A stretch of DNA of 64,000 bases. It comes from Methanoregula sp. UBA64. Lineage in GTDB: Archaea; Halobacteriota; Methanomicrobia; Methanomicrobiales; Methanospirillaceae. Both the position numbers and the translations under genes were made by a program. Of the stretch, positions 8,805 to 17,512 are shown in pieces. The first letter of the stretch is position 1, and each line of letters starts with the position of its first letter. The stretch covers positions 613,229 through 677,228 of the forward strand of contig NZ_DAQC01000001.1 in the NCBI RefSeq assembly GCF_002502735.1. Direction: 5' to 3'. Below the pieces are notes generated by a model. It saw only the letters and a program-made list of their open reading frames with translations. It did no database searches and had not been told where the DNA came from.

Positions 8805-9273
8805 GTTTACCTCTTGTGTGCTGGATACCTCTGTCATCATAAAAGCACTTTTCTCACCTTCACGCCGACAGGCAGGGGCTACCTATTCCCGGGAAGTAAC
8901 CACTCACAAGACCTGCGCAGCGCTCCTTGACGCGCTTGACGAAAAAGGAATAGAGGGAATTATTCCACAATGCGGGATAGTTGAGATCGCCGCAGTTTCG
9001 AGCAGACTCGCAGATGCACACGCAGCAGAAGAAATCTGTAATGAAGTTGAAATGAGTTATCAGCTTGTTCCGGAAGAGCAGATCATCCAGACTGCAACAA
9101 AGATCGCACGTGAAGAAGGCTGTCCCGGATTCGATACCTATTTTCTTGCACTTGCAGAACAGAATGAAATCCCCCTTTTTACCGATGATGCCGGATTATT
9201 CCACATCTGCCAGAGGAGATCTGTAACCGCGAGTCTGATGCGCGATCTCGATCCGGGATCTGTGCTGCCATAA
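8797..9273 (+). CDS. PIN-domain ribonuclease toxin (VapC-like)
   Basis: This 158-residue protein has the PIN nuclease pattern: an early Asp in SCVLDTSVIIKAL (Asp10), a Glu in the CGIVEIAAV helix, Asp in GFDTYFLALAEQ near residue 113, and LFTDDAGLF near 128. These acidic residues bind the metal for RNA cleavage. It is slightly longer than typical VapC because of an insertion after the first strand (residues 20-40). It overlaps the DUF104 antitoxin gene upstream by eight bases, the usual order for this type II toxin-antitoxin pair. Target RNA is unknown. Confidence 0.85.
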   Translation: MHKFTSCVLDTSVIIKALFSPSRRQAGATYSREVTTHKTCAALLDALDEKGIEGIIPQCGIVEIAAVSSRLADAHAAEEICNEVEMSYQLVPEEQIIQTATKIAREEGCPGFDTYFLALAEQNEIPLFTDDAGLFHICQRRSVTASLMRDLDPGSVLP

Positions 9274-9616
9274 ACCGGGGAAACATTTCACCGATCTCAT
9301 CTTTTTGCCGTCTGAATTCTTTTTGCGGATCTTTGCGTTCTTTTGTGTAAGGGTATATCCTTACATAAAGGGGGTTCTGTGGAGGATTATAATCTGACAT
9401 ATTTTTGAGAAGATGAGGGGTCAGAACCGTACACGTCCGGCTTTTACCGGAACAGCCGACACGGTAATTAAGGGAAACTTTTCGTATGCCCGGATCTGCC
9501 GCCCCGCACCAGCAAAAAAAATTTCTTCTTTACCACTCCTCATCGTGATTAGTACTAATCCGGATTAGGAATGCACCGGCCGCGACGGGAGCAGGTGATT
9601 CCGGGTACACGATGAT
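9274..9616. other. Intergenic region with two palindromes
   Basis: No convincing gene is seen. It lies between two convergent genes. It contains an inverted repeat, TGTAAGG and CCTTACA separated by GTATAT (9346-9365), and a perfect 14-base palindrome, GATTAGTACTAATC (9547-9560). Either could be a protein-binding site, though neither lies in an obvious promoter. A 51-codon open frame from ATG 9413 has no ribosome-binding site and is not called. Confidence 0.5.
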
Positions 9617-10492
9617 TTATCCGGTAATGCGGTCTCTTTTTAATTCCGCCTCCGGGCACACTTCCGCAAACTTACAGCTCAGACACTCCCTCTGCGCCGG
9701 CCGGGCCGGGAAATCCCCGTACTCATACGATGCATTCATCGCCGCGAATTCCCGGGCAATCTGTTCCCGCACCTCGCGCAACTGGTCTTCAAAGAAGGCA
9801 AAGGGTTTTGTTGCGCCGGTCTTTAAGAACACCAGCTCGGTCGCAATCTCGTCAGCACTTTTGTTATAGAACTCCTTTGCCCAGAGCACATAGGCCGCCA
9901 TCTGGAACTCCGACTCGTACTCGTCGTCGTCTTTGCCGGTCTTCCAGTCCGAGAGGACGATCGTGCCGTCCGGCATCTTTGCCGCAAAATCCACCTTGAC
10001 GGTCACGCCCGCTTCCCCGATGGTGAAATGATCGAACTGCTCGTGGCGCAGGCATTCGCGTTTCGCATACTCCGGCCATTTCGCAAAAAACGTGGCAAGG
10101 CAGGTCCTGCCGTTCGCGAGAATGTACGTAAAAAACGAGTCCGGGATCTTCTCGCCATTGTGCGACTCGGTGAATGTCTCGCCCCCGATGGCCCGGTAGC
10201 TCGCGACTTTTTTAGCAAAGACGCTCTCCGCCTCGAAATAGTTCATGGGCTTGTTGTCGCACGCGAGCTGGATCTGCTGGTCGATGAGATCGTGGATGAG
10301 CTGGCCCTGGACAACGTACTTGGACGTGAAGTTCTTGAGCCACCGGATCTTTTCCGGGGAAACGACCGGGCCGGATCTCACGTAGGGGGCGATGTATTCG
10401 TAATAGTACTGCCGGGGGCAGCGGGTCCAGACCCGGTGTTTGGTAAATGACCAGGTATTTATTTTGAAAAAGAAGGGATCCAGATCTGCCAT
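9617..10492 (-). CDS. Cas4/RecB-like PD-(D/E)XK nuclease with a Cys cluster
   Basis: The 291-residue protein has the RecB-type nuclease layout: an N-terminal RCPRQYYYEY with one Cys, a helical segment with GQLIHDLID (the conserved His), VKVDFAAKMPDGTIVLSDWKTGK carrying the Asp and the D-x-K, QMAAYVLWA (the Q-x3-Y motif), and a C-terminal CLSCKFAEVCP. Four cysteines in this pattern usually bind a 4Fe-4S cluster, as in Cas4 and AddB. No cas genes or CRISPR repeats are present nearby, so it is a solo member, probably in DNA repair. A GGAG precedes the ATG. It diverges from the acetyltransferase across a region with tandem inverted repeats (10602-10668). Confidence 0.85.
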   Translation of the reverse strand: MADLDPFFFKINTWSFTKHRVWTRCPRQYYYEYIAPYVRSGPVVSPEKIRWLKNFTSKYVVQGQLIHDLIDQQIQLACDNKPMNYFEAESVFAKKVASYRAIGGETFTESHNGEKIPDSFFTYILANGRTCLATFFAKWPEYAKRECLRHEQFDHFTIGEAGVTVKVDFAAKMPDGTIVLSDWKTGKDDDEYESEFQMAAYVLWAKEFYNKSADEIATELVFLKTGATKPFAFFEDQLREVREQIAREFAAMNASYEYGDFPARPAQRECLSCKFAEVCPEAELKRDRITG

Positions 10493-10601
10493 GGATCTCC
10501 GGTGGAAGGGGATTTTTGAAATAGGTTTCTAACCGGGAATTACCCCCAAAAAAACCCCCCTATATATTAGTGCATTTTCCTTCTCGTTTTTTCCTCATCA
10601 T

Positions 10602-10668
10602 ACCTGTCACGGGTAACCAACCTGTCACAGGTCGCCGACCCGTCACGGGTATCTGACCTGTCACGGGT
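10602..10668. repeat. Four tandem inverted repeats with exact 18-bp period
   Basis: Four units start at 10602, 10620, 10638 and 10656. Each is a five-base inverted repeat around TCA: ACCTG-TCA-CGGGT, ACCTG-TCA-CAGGT, ACCCG-TCA-CGGGT and ACCTG-TCA-CGGGT. In units 2 and 3 the two arms have changed together, so symmetry is kept. A related inverse half, GGTGACCCGT, follows at 10671. The array lies in the 450-bp region between divergent genes, about 110 bases upstream of the nuclease start. A run of A and C and a TATATATTAG lie at about 10550-10570. The rest of 10493-10942 shows no gene. Operator array for a dimeric regulator is the likeliest reading. Confidence 0.75.
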
Positions 10669-11023
10669 CAGGTGACCCGTATGAGGGAGCCCTAAAACTG
10701 ATTCCCCAAACAAGCCTTCTTTTCGTTACCCCATGCAAGAGCCCATCCGGAACAGCATCGCCCCTCTAATTGGGCCCATTTGGTCCCTTTTTGGAGCGCG
10801 ATTCATGCAGATTCCCGCCAGACCGGGTGCATTTTGAGGAGATCGTAAAAGAACAGGCCCCCGTTTTCGCGATTTCGGCCCCTTCATAATGAAACGGGGT
10901 ACCTCCCGACAGGAAGCCTCCGTCTGAGAACACGAAGTCACGGTGGGTATGTCAGCCAGCCCGGATCACCTCCCATCCACCGCAACCAGCATCACGCTCC
11001 CCGCCCAACACTTCCCTCATCCC

Positions 11024-11545
11024 ATGCGGATCACCACCCCCACGTCCACGCTCCGCGACTGGAGCACCGATGACGCAGCTGTAATCGTGAAGTACGCGAA
11101 TAACCCAAAGATCGCCAGCCACCTCCGCGATGCATTCCCGTCCCCGTACACACAAGAGGACGCGGACCGGTTCATTGCGTTTGCCACCGGCCCGGGCCGG
11201 CACCTGTACCTCGCGATCGATATCGGCGGCGAAGCGATCGGGGGGATCGGCATCTCGCCGCTCGAAGACGTAAAGCACCGGACCGCGGAGATCGGCTACT
11301 GGCTCGCCGAACCGTTCTGGGGCCGGGGGATCGCAACCGGTGCCGTCCGGGCGCTCGTCCCGGTTGCATTTGAAACAACCGGCATCGTCCGGCTCGAAGC
11401 CGGGATCTTCTCGGACAACCCGGCCTCCATGCGGGTGCTGGAGAAGTGCGGGTTTCTCCGCGAGGCCGTCCACAAAAAGGCAATAACAAAGAACGGCCGG
11501 CTGCTCGACGAAGTCATGTACGTGCGGTTCAGGGACGGGGAATAA
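11024..11545 (+). CDS. GNAT-family N-acetyltransferase (RimJ/RimL-like)
   Basis: The 173-residue protein matches the RimJ/RimL type of GNAT fold. It shows TSTLRDWSTDDA at the start, EIGYWLAEPFWGRGIATGAVRALV (acetyl-CoA loop, with the RGIATG turn) around residues 85-110, and FSDNPASMRVLEKCGF near 130. These enzymes acetylate alpha-amino groups of proteins or small amines; the substrate cannot be told. The ATG at 11024 fits the family; an upstream ATG at 10943 would add 27 low-complexity residues that do not look like protein. Codon use is typical of the GC-rich core. Confidence 0.85.
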   Translation: MRITTPTSTLRDWSTDDAAVIVKYANNPKIASHLRDAFPSPYTQEDADRFIAFATGPGRHLYLAIDIGGEAIGGIGISPLEDVKHRTAEIGYWLAEPFWGRGIATGAVRALVPVAFETTGIVRLEAGIFSDNPASMRVLEKCGFLREAVHKKAITKNGRLLDEVMYVRFRDGE

Positions 11546-11652
11546 TATTTAGCGCCCGGGTGCCACCAAAAATCCGGTCAACCCGGGATACTTTTTTTTG
11601 TACCGCCCGCGGGGGCTTGCGGCAGGGCCGCGGCCCGGGCGGGTAACCCGGT

Positions 11653-12057
11653 TCACCCGACTGTCCCCGCAAGGGTATATTCGATATGCAAAGGCCCGGT
11701 GATCCCGCACACCCTCCCCTCCCTTGTCACATCGACATGGTAGACCTCATCGGACGTGCCGTTGTGCACAATAACGGGTACTACCCAAACTTCCTTTGGG
11801 GCGATCTCCGCACTCCCCGCGGAAAAGGGCGCGTCCGTCACTGCTTCGCCGGCCGCAAAATAGTTGCTGCCGATCCGGTCCCGGACCCCGGGATCGTTTA
11901 TGGCCGCCTGCACGGCACCTTCGGCCGATACGGACTGCTCCGCAAGTGCGGCAAGGAGGACAAGGCAGGTTATAATGCCCAGGCTGATGATGAACAGGTA
12001 AATATGGTGACGGGTCAGTGGCATACCTGCCGGTGGGAGTGCGGAGGTAATAATCAC
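11653..12057 (-). CDS. Small membrane-anchored hypothetical protein
   Basis: The 134-residue product has one N-terminal hydrophobic segment (about residues 19-40: YLFIISLGIITCLVLLAALA) followed by an extracytoplasmic domain of about 90 residues. The domain has the look of PepSY-like or similar small beta folds (VWVVPVIVHN, VYHVDVTREG, HIEYTLAG), but I do not recognise a family. An alternative start at 12024 removes eleven residues and begins MPLTRHHI. Its function is unknown. Confidence 0.6.
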   Translation of the reverse strand: MIITSALPPAGMPLTRHHIYLFIISLGIITCLVLLAALAEQSVSAEGAVQAAINDPGVRDRIGSNYFAAGEAVTDAPFSAGSAEIAPKEVWVVPVIVHNGTSDEVYHVDVTREGRVCGITGPLHIEYTLAGTVG

Positions 12058-12191
12058 GGCGTTGAGTGAAAAATTTTTTTCACCGGGTTACCTGCCTCCC
12101 GCACCGCTGCCCGGCCGCCGCCACCCGCGAATTTCCGCTTCCCCCGTGCATAAAAACATCTATCATCCCTAAACCCAAACACCCGGTTATC

Positions 12192-12623
12192 ATGACACTT
12201 TCAGACTCCCAGAAGGCCGAAGTACGGGCAACCATGGAAGCATACGCGTCCGCGTACAAAAACAAGGACATCAAGGGGCTCCTTACGGTCTTTTCCCCGG
12301 ACATCTGCGGGTTTGGCAGCGGGCCGGACGAGATCGTGCTTGGGAGGGCTTCCTTTGTAAGGCAGATCAAACGGGACATCAGCCAGGCGACCGTCAACAG
12401 CGTGGTCTTCTCCGACACGCAGATCTTTGGCGAGGGCCGGGTTGCATGGCTCATGACAAAAACCGCGATCGGCTTCACGCTTGCCGGCGAAAAGATGCAG
12501 ACCCTGAAAGGCCGGTCCACCATGGTGATGAGAAATACCGGGAGCCGGTGGCAGATCGAGCAGATCCATTTCTCCCTGCCCTATGGCGGGCAGAAAGAAG
12601 GCCAGTCGTTCCCGGGCGCATAA
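12192..12623 (+). CDS. SnoaL-like / NTF2-fold protein
   Basis: The 143-residue protein has the pattern of a SnoaL-like NTF2-fold domain: an N-terminal helix with AYASAYKNKDIKGLLTVFS, then a beta sheet with RVAWLMTK, KGRSTMVMRNTGSRWQIEQIHFS. Family members are small ketosteroid-isomerase-like proteins with varied ligands. The ATG at 12192 is chosen because the preceding in-frame residues (from 12066) are low-complexity and the family starts here. A run of ten T at 12686-12695 after the gene is a likely terminator. Confidence 0.75.
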   Translation: MTLSDSQKAEVRATMEAYASAYKNKDIKGLLTVFSPDICGFGSGPDEIVLGRASFVRQIKRDISQATVNSVVFSDTQIFGEGRVAWLMTKTAIGFTLAGEKMQTLKGRSTMVMRNTGSRWQIEQIHFSLPYGGQKEGQSFPGA

Positions 12624-12685
12624 CTTTAAAAAAAACCGGCCCGGATTTTGTCCCGCCCGGTCTTTGTGTGGGTAATCCACGGCTC

Positions 12686-12695
12686 TTTTTTTTTT
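12686..12695 (+). terminator. Poly-T terminator candidate
   Basis: Ten consecutive T about 60 bases after the stop of the NTF2-fold gene. Archaeal transcription commonly ends at such runs. Confidence 0.45.
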
Positions 12696-12811
12696 CATTA
12701 CCGTTTCCAAAAACGCTGTCTCGCACCAACCCCGGCAGGACTGCCCGGCTTTTTTCCCACGCCAACCTTTTTTTTAGCAAAAACAGCATACCAGATATAG
12801 TCAGGTGTCAC

Positions 12812-14467
12812 GTGCAGCAGGCCGCCACGCTCTCTAGCAAACTCCGGAACGTCTTCACGTTCGAACGATCCTTTATCCTGATCCTGCTCCTTGCAGTATT
12901 CCTGCGGTTCTGGACGCTGGACCTCAAGCTCTTCCACCATGACGAGGCCATCCATTCCTGGTTCTCGTTTACCCTCATGAATACCGGGGCATGGGTGTAC
13001 GACCCCAGCTACCACGGTCCGTTCCTCTATTATGTCACGGCCGGGATGTTCTCGGTCTTTGGCGCCTCGGACCTGGTTGCCCGGATCCTCCCGGCGGTAT
13101 TTGGCACGCTGCTCATCCCGCTCGTGTACTGTATCTACCGGCTCGGGTACATCACAAAAGCCCAGACGCTCCTGGTTGCGCTCTTTTTAGCCATCTCCCC
13201 GGATATGGTCTTCTTCTCCCGGTTCCTCCGGCACGATATCTTCATGCTCTTTTTTTCGATGCTGCTCCTGGTTGCCATCCTCTATTACCTTGAACGCGGC
13301 CAGAGCCGGTACGTGATCGTTGCCGCAATAGCAATGGCAGGAGCCCTCTCCTGCAAGGAAGAGATGCCGGTCATCCTTGTGATCTTTGCGGCATTCCTTC
13401 TCTATGCCCTCTGGAAAAAACAGGTCGCGCTCCCTTACAAGTGGAAGTACGACCTGCTCATGGCATTTTTCCTGGTCACCGCCCTCATGGTCGCGCTCTA
13501 CACGGCGTTTGGGATGCACCCGGAGACGCTTGTCGGCCAGAACTTCCAGGTAAATTCCACCGGCTGGTACCAGGCCGTGGACCACTGGGTTGCCATGCAC
13601 GAGCAGCAGCGGCTCGGCGGGCCGTTCTATTTCTATATCCCGCTCTTCCTCCTGTACGAGCTGCCGATCTTCCTCCTTGCAATCGTGGGGGTCCTCCAGT
13701 TCCTGGTTAAAGACGCTAGTGTCGGCCCGGTAACGGCGCGGATCAAAAACTGGATCCGGACGCGCCGCGCCACGCTCCCGGTCGGCGACCTTGCCGCGAT
13801 CAGCACGCACCAGATCGAGTCCTCGCGCTGCCCTCCCGATAAATCGGATCTGTTCTTCCAGTTCTGCATCTTCTGGATGATCCTTACCATGGCCTTCTAT
13901 GCGTACGTGGGCGAGAAGGTCCCGTGGCTTTTGATCCACCAGCTCCTCCCCATGTGCTTTGTTGCCACGTACAAACTCAACTGGCAGAAGATCGCCTTTG
14001 CCCTTGTTGGCTGCATCTTTTTAGCCCTGATCACCTGGCATGTGGCATTTGTCCCGGCCGATATCAGCGAGCCCATCATCCAGGTCCAGAACTCCGAGGA
14101 CCTGCGGCCGGTCATGGGTATCATCGACAATTCAAGCCGCGTGGTCCTGGCATCAAAGGATTTGAACTCCGGGTTCTGGCCGCTGCCCTGGTACTACCGG
14201 GGCGATCGGTGGAACAAGTTCACGTTCTATGGCGATAAACAGGACATCGAGACCTTAACACAAAAACAGCCGGATGCGATCGTACTCCACGATACGGAAA
14301 GCTACGATGCGATCCCCGGCTACGACAAGAACACGTACAAGCTCAATTACTGGTTCTCGTTCTATGACAACGACGACCGGCTCTTCGATTACTACATGCA
14401 CCGGGACGGCACGCTCGGGAGCACGAATGTCGATGTGTTTACCCGGCAAAAAGGCACGGCCGGCTGA
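12812..14467 (+). CDS. Agl23-like membrane glycosyltransferase (GT39/ArnT-like family)
   Basis: The protein of about 551 residues has the layout of the archaeal family annotated as flippase activity-associated protein Agl23. The first helix (FILILLLAVFLRFW) is followed by the acidic FHHDEAIHSWF loop, the position of the catalytic Asp-Glu in lipid-linked sugar transferases. Further motifs are YDPSYHGPFLYY and FSRFLRHDIFML. About twelve membrane helices end near residue 420, and a soluble domain of about 130 residues closes the protein. The GTG at 12812 has AGGTG four bases upstream. An ATG-led frame from 12446 overlaps the upstream gene and is unlikely. Role in surface glycan or protein N-glycosylation is inferred. 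Confidence 0.8.
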   Translation: MQQAATLSSKLRNVFTFERSFILILLLAVFLRFWTLDLKLFHHDEAIHSWFSFTLMNTGAWVYDPSYHGPFLYYVTAGMFSVFGASDLVARILPAVFGTLLIPLVYCIYRLGYITKAQTLLVALFLAISPDMVFFSRFLRHDIFMLFFSMLLLVAILYYLERGQSRYVIVAAIAMAGALSCKEEMPVILVIFAAFLLYALWKKQVALPYKWKYDLLMAFFLVTALMVALYTAFGMHPETLVGQNFQVNSTGWYQAVDHWVAMHEQQRLGGPFYFYIPLFLLYELPIFLLAIVGVLQFLVKDASVGPVTARIKNWIRTRRATLPVGDLAAISTHQIESSRCPPDKSDLFFQFCIFWMILTMAFYAYVGEKVPWLLIHQLLPMCFVATYKLNWQKIAFALVGCIFLALITWHVAFVPADISEPIIQVQNSEDLRPVMGIIDNSSRVVLASKDLNSGFWPLPWYYRGDRWNKFTFYGDKQDIETLTQKQPDAIVLHDTESYDAIPGYDKNTYKLNYWFSFYDNDDRLFDYYMHRDGTLGSTNVDVFTRQKGTAG

Positions 14468-14516
14468 ACCGCGATAAAAAAAAGGCCGGTGTGAAACGTA
14501 CCGGAAAAAATAATTT

Positions 14517-15071
14517 TTATTTTGCCAGGGTTTTTCCCAGGTCTTCGGCCTTCTTGATAGTCTCCGGGAACTTTGCAAGGTCCCGGGGCTCGGCACACTG
14601 GTTCTGGCAGATATAGCCGCCATCGGTGCAGCCAAGGTACCCGAACGTGGCCTTCACGTACGCGTTGACGGGCGCGATTGCCTCGGGCGGCATGCCGCCG
14701 CAGGTAAGCGCGAGCACGATCTTCTTGCCCTTCGGGAGATCGGTCACAAAGCCCGGCTTCATGTGGGCATAGAAACGGTCGATGAACGGATAGGCCTGGG
14801 CATTAAGCCGGCCCCAGTATACGGGCGAGCCAAGGACAATCACGTCGGCCTTTGCCATCTTTGCCCAAAGTTCCTCCATATCGTCATCGATGATGCATTC
14901 GCCTTTCTCTTTGCAGGTGTTGCACCCCTTGCAGGGCGAGATGTCCATATCGCAGATCCGCACGAGTTCCGTCTTTGCCCCGGCCTTTTTTGCCCCGGCA
15001 AGAACGTGTTCCACGAGCGTCTGGCTGTTTGCCCCTTTGCGCGGGCTGGTTGCTATACCAAGGAGTTTCAT
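14517..15071 (-). CDS. Iron-sulfur flavoprotein (Isf family, flavodoxin fold)
   Basis: This 184-residue protein starts with the NADPH-dependent FMN reductase pattern GIATSPRKGANSQTLVEHVL and carries the compact cysteine motif C-x2-C-x2-C-x5-C (CKGCNTCKEKGEC) near residue 47, which binds a 4Fe-4S cluster in the Isf family of methanogens. GSPVYWGRLNAQ is the FMN-contacting loop. Isf proteins take electrons from ferredoxin and are linked to handling of oxygen or peroxide in methanogens. The gene stands alone and converges with the glycosyltransferase gene; A-rich and T-rich runs between 14476 and 14522 can end transcription both ways. Confidence 0.9.
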   Translation of the reverse strand: MKLLGIATSPRKGANSQTLVEHVLAGAKKAGAKTELVRICDMDISPCKGCNTCKEKGECIIDDDMEELWAKMAKADVIVLGSPVYWGRLNAQAYPFIDRFYAHMKPGFVTDLPKGKKIVLALTCGGMPPEAIAPVNAYVKATFGYLGCTDGGYICQNQCAEPRDLAKFPETIKKAEDLGKTLAK

Positions 15072-15253
15072 GAAGTGAGAGATACTGCGAGTAAAAATAA
15101 ATGCTTTCTCTTTGTTTTAACGCCGGGCCGGTCGCTTTATCGGTAAGGCTACAAAAGAAAAGTTCTGGCCGTTTACCCGGCCGGGCCCGTGGGCGTACGG
15201 GGGGAATGCCACAAGACAATAAAAAAAGCAAAATTGTCCGGACCCGGTAATCC

Positions 15254-15499
15254 TTACTTCTCCCGCTCGCAGAAGTGCCCGAGCGCCAGGCTGTTCTTTG
15301 CGAAGATCTCGCAGGCAAGGCAGAAACAGCGCTGCTCCCGTATCTGCGCAGCATTCGATCGCCCCTTGGCGCAAAACAGGCTGTCAGGCTGGTGCTGGCC
15401 CAGGCAGTTTTTCGTATAGTTCGGGCATATGCCGCAGTACTTCATGCAGATCGCCCGGTTCTCATCAGTATCCTCAATGGTAACCGCGCTGATTTTCAT
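15254..15499 (-). CDS. DUF2769 Cys-rich small protein, paralogue 1
   Basis: The 81-residue protein has the DUF2769 pattern. After VTIEDTDENRAICMKYCGICPNY come LFCAKGRS and CFCLACEIF, then a C-terminal HFCE. Eight cysteines in pairs suggest a metal or iron-sulfur centre. The family is common in methanogens and function is unknown. The ATG at 15499 fits the paralogue at 17513, with which it shares most cysteines. The longer frame upstream is not conserved between the two. Confidence 0.8.
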   Translation of the reverse strand: MKISAVTIEDTDENRAICMKYCGICPNYTKNCLGQHQPDSLFCAKGRSNAAQIREQRCFCLACEIFAKNSLALGHFCEREK

Positions 15500-15763
15500 G
15501 GTTGTTGCATAGTGCGGCCGGGGATAATAGGTTTCTCTCAGGGCCGGTGGAAATCCACTGCCAAAAGAATCGGCCGGGTAGCGCGGGAGAGCCGTGATAC
15601 GCCGGTGCGGGAATATGAGCATGTTCCCTTCCCACGCGTAGCCGTTATCACGACATCACGAACCCGTGGATCGCAAACGTTCGTATGCGAAAAGCCGGCA
15701 CAGCCGACAGGTAAAATCCGTAAAAGAAAAAGTGCAGCAGCCGGTTAGGGCTGCTTTTTTGGA

Positions 15764-16285
15764 TTATACCCGCACGCCGTTCCAGTAATTGGCGGTGGTG
15801 TTGATGGTGCCTGCGGCATCAGAGTCGTTAGCCCATGTGCCGGTAAACGACTTGCCGTCGGCAGAGAGGGTGAACGCGAGCGGGCCGCGGTAGGTAGTGT
15901 CGGGAGCGGTCTCTTTCCATGAGCCGGTAAGGACGCTGCCTGAAACCGTGCCGCTGACGGAGCCGGTGACATTGCCGTAGGTGTAGGTCCCGGCAACCGT
16001 GGCATTATCCTGCACAAGCGTCATTGCGGTGGCAAGGGGTGTCTCGTTCCCGGACTTCCAGGTCGTGTTCCAGGTTCCGGCAAAGTTCGGTACTGCGGTG
16101 GTAGCAGCTGCGGTCACGTTTGCCTGAACGGTGGTCTGTGCTGCTGCGGTGGTGGCCGCGGCGGCAGCTCCGGTTGTTGCTGCGGGCGTTGCGTTCGTTG
16201 CACTGCCGGTGGACGATGTGCATCCGGCAGCGATCATAAAGATGCAGGCGATGCCTGCAAGAAGAATGAGCACTGTCTGTTTCAT
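15764..16285 (-). CDS. Secreted lipoprotein with Ala/Thr-rich linker
   Basis: The 173-residue protein has a signal peptide with a lipobox (IAAGC at about residue 22), so it is probably lipid-anchored outside the membrane. Residues 25-65 are a linker rich in Ala and Thr. The remaining 105 residues form a beta-rich domain starting FAGTWNTTWKSG and containing repeated GTW and GSW motifs, as in lipocalin-like or calycin-type barrels. A similar layout occurs in the lipoprotein at 24858 (LTGTWTGSM). No function is known. Confidence 0.7.
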   Translation of the reverse strand: MKQTVLILLAGIACIFMIAAGCTSSTGSATNATPAATTGAAAAATTAAAQTTVQANVTAAATTAVPNFAGTWNTTWKSGNETPLATAMTLVQDNATVAGTYTYGNVTGSVSGTVSGSVLTGSWKETAPDTTYRGPLAFTLSADGKSFTGTWANDSDAAGTINTTANYWNGVRV

Positions 16286-16421
16286 AATCAGATCCCCGTC
16301 ATATTTGTAACTGAAACTAATTAACCCTGCCGGGTTGGATCAGGAGGAAAAGAAAAAAAACAGACGAAAGGTACAGGGAATCCCGCGATCCGCGCTGTTT
16401 CCGGTATTTTTTATAAACCGG

Positions 16422-17360
16422 TTACCGGTCCTGCTCAGGGGCCTGACCGGTGGAGATAATATTTACCTCGCTTTTTGGGATCTTATCCTCAAGGGAGCGT
16501 TTCATGGTATTCATCGTTTCCTGCACCTCGCCCATCAAAAGGTCATTGCGGAATTCAAGAAAGATCTCTACGTAGATCATCCCTCCGCTCCGCCGCGACC
16601 TGACCCCATGGATCTGTTCGTAGTTATGGAAATTGTCGGCAAGTTCTCTGACCACCACGAGCTGGAGTTCTTCGTCAAGGGTTTTGTCGAGAAGATCGGG
16701 AAGTGAGGCCTGGATCATCCGGATCCCGGAGTAAAACAGGATGCCCATGACGGCAAACGAGGCGAGCGGGTCGATGTACACGGCCCACGGATATCCGGCA
16801 CAGAGGATCGCAAGGACAAGCGTAGCAAGCACCACGATATTTGCAAAAGCCTTGAGCCGGAAGAGGCGCCACTGCGAATCCATGAGGGGTGAAGGCTCCT
16901 TTTTTGCGAGCCGGTAATTGCGCAGCGCGAGATACCCGTCGACCACGCTCATGACAAGGACGATATAGAGACCGATCTCGGCGCCCCCGCTTGAGAGGGC
17001 TGCAGGAAACAGGATCCGGTAGGATGCGGCAAAGACGAGGATGACAAACGAGAGGATCATCACGGTGCCGGTGATCGCCCGTGCAATGTTCTCGAACTTT
17101 CCCATACCGTAGTTGTAGATACCGCTATCGCCGCGTGCGATCTTTCGGGCAATGATCCACGAGATCAGGATCCCGATCGCCTCGGTGATGGTTTTTAAGG
17201 CTGATGAGTAGAGCGTAACCGATCCCGAGAGCACGGCTGCTGCAAGTTTCGGGACGGCAGGAACGATCCCGACAAGGAAGTTAACCCCGATTGCCGATGC
17301 CCGTTCCTGTTCCGCGGGTGTGCCCTTCCTTGCCGTAATCTGTTGCGATCCCGTGCCCAT
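16422..17360 (-). CDS. Cation diffusion facilitator (CDF)-like transporter with altered metal sites
   Basis: This 312-residue membrane protein has the CDF layout: six helices between residues 25 and 220, then a cytoplasmic domain. SGSVTLYSSALKTITEAIG at 45-63 is the second helix, where metal transporters have a D/H-x3-D site. Here the two positions are Lys56 and Glu60. The fifth helix (WRLFRLKAFANIVVL) lacks the second H-x3-D pair. A conserved YIDPLASFAV is kept in helix six. The protein therefore looks like a CDF relative that may not carry zinc in the usual way, or a different substrate. The gene lies alone between a lipoprotein gene and a DUF2769 gene. Confidence 0.75.
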   Translation of the reverse strand: MGTGSQQITARKGTPAEQERASAIGVNFLVGIVPAVPKLAAAVLSGSVTLYSSALKTITEAIGILISWIIARKIARGDSGIYNYGMGKFENIARAITGTVMILSFVILVFAASYRILFPAALSSGGAEIGLYIVLVMSVVDGYLALRNYRLAKKEPSPLMDSQWRLFRLKAFANIVVLATLVLAILCAGYPWAVYIDPLASFAVMGILFYSGIRMIQASLPDLLDKTLDEELQLVVVRELADNFHNYEQIHGVRSRRSGGMIYVEIFLEFRNDLLMGEVQETMNTMKRSLEDKIPKSEVNIISTGQAPEQDR

Positions 17361-17512
17361 ATTCGTCCATATGCGTAGGGTGTGTCCCTATAAAAGAACC
17401 GGGATTTGATCCGGGATGGGGGCATGGTCCGGAGTTACAGCACGTGAAGAAACTTCCGGCGGGCCAGCGCATCCGGGAGCCGATACGGATCCCGAAAAAA
17501 AAAGAATTTTTT

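Noticed and set aside
9413..9568. 51-codon frame between the PIN and nuclease genes
   Set aside because: No ribosome-binding site and mixed composition. The region shows palindromes instead.
10602..10668. Possible CRISPR array
   Set aside because: The units are 13 bases with 5-base gaps, far too short for repeats and spacers, and no cas genes except a solo Cas4-like gene are near.
12446..12811. Longer start of the Agl23-like gene
   Set aside because: The added residues overlap the NTF2-fold gene and are not membrane-like. A GTG with a ribosome-binding site at 12812 fits better.
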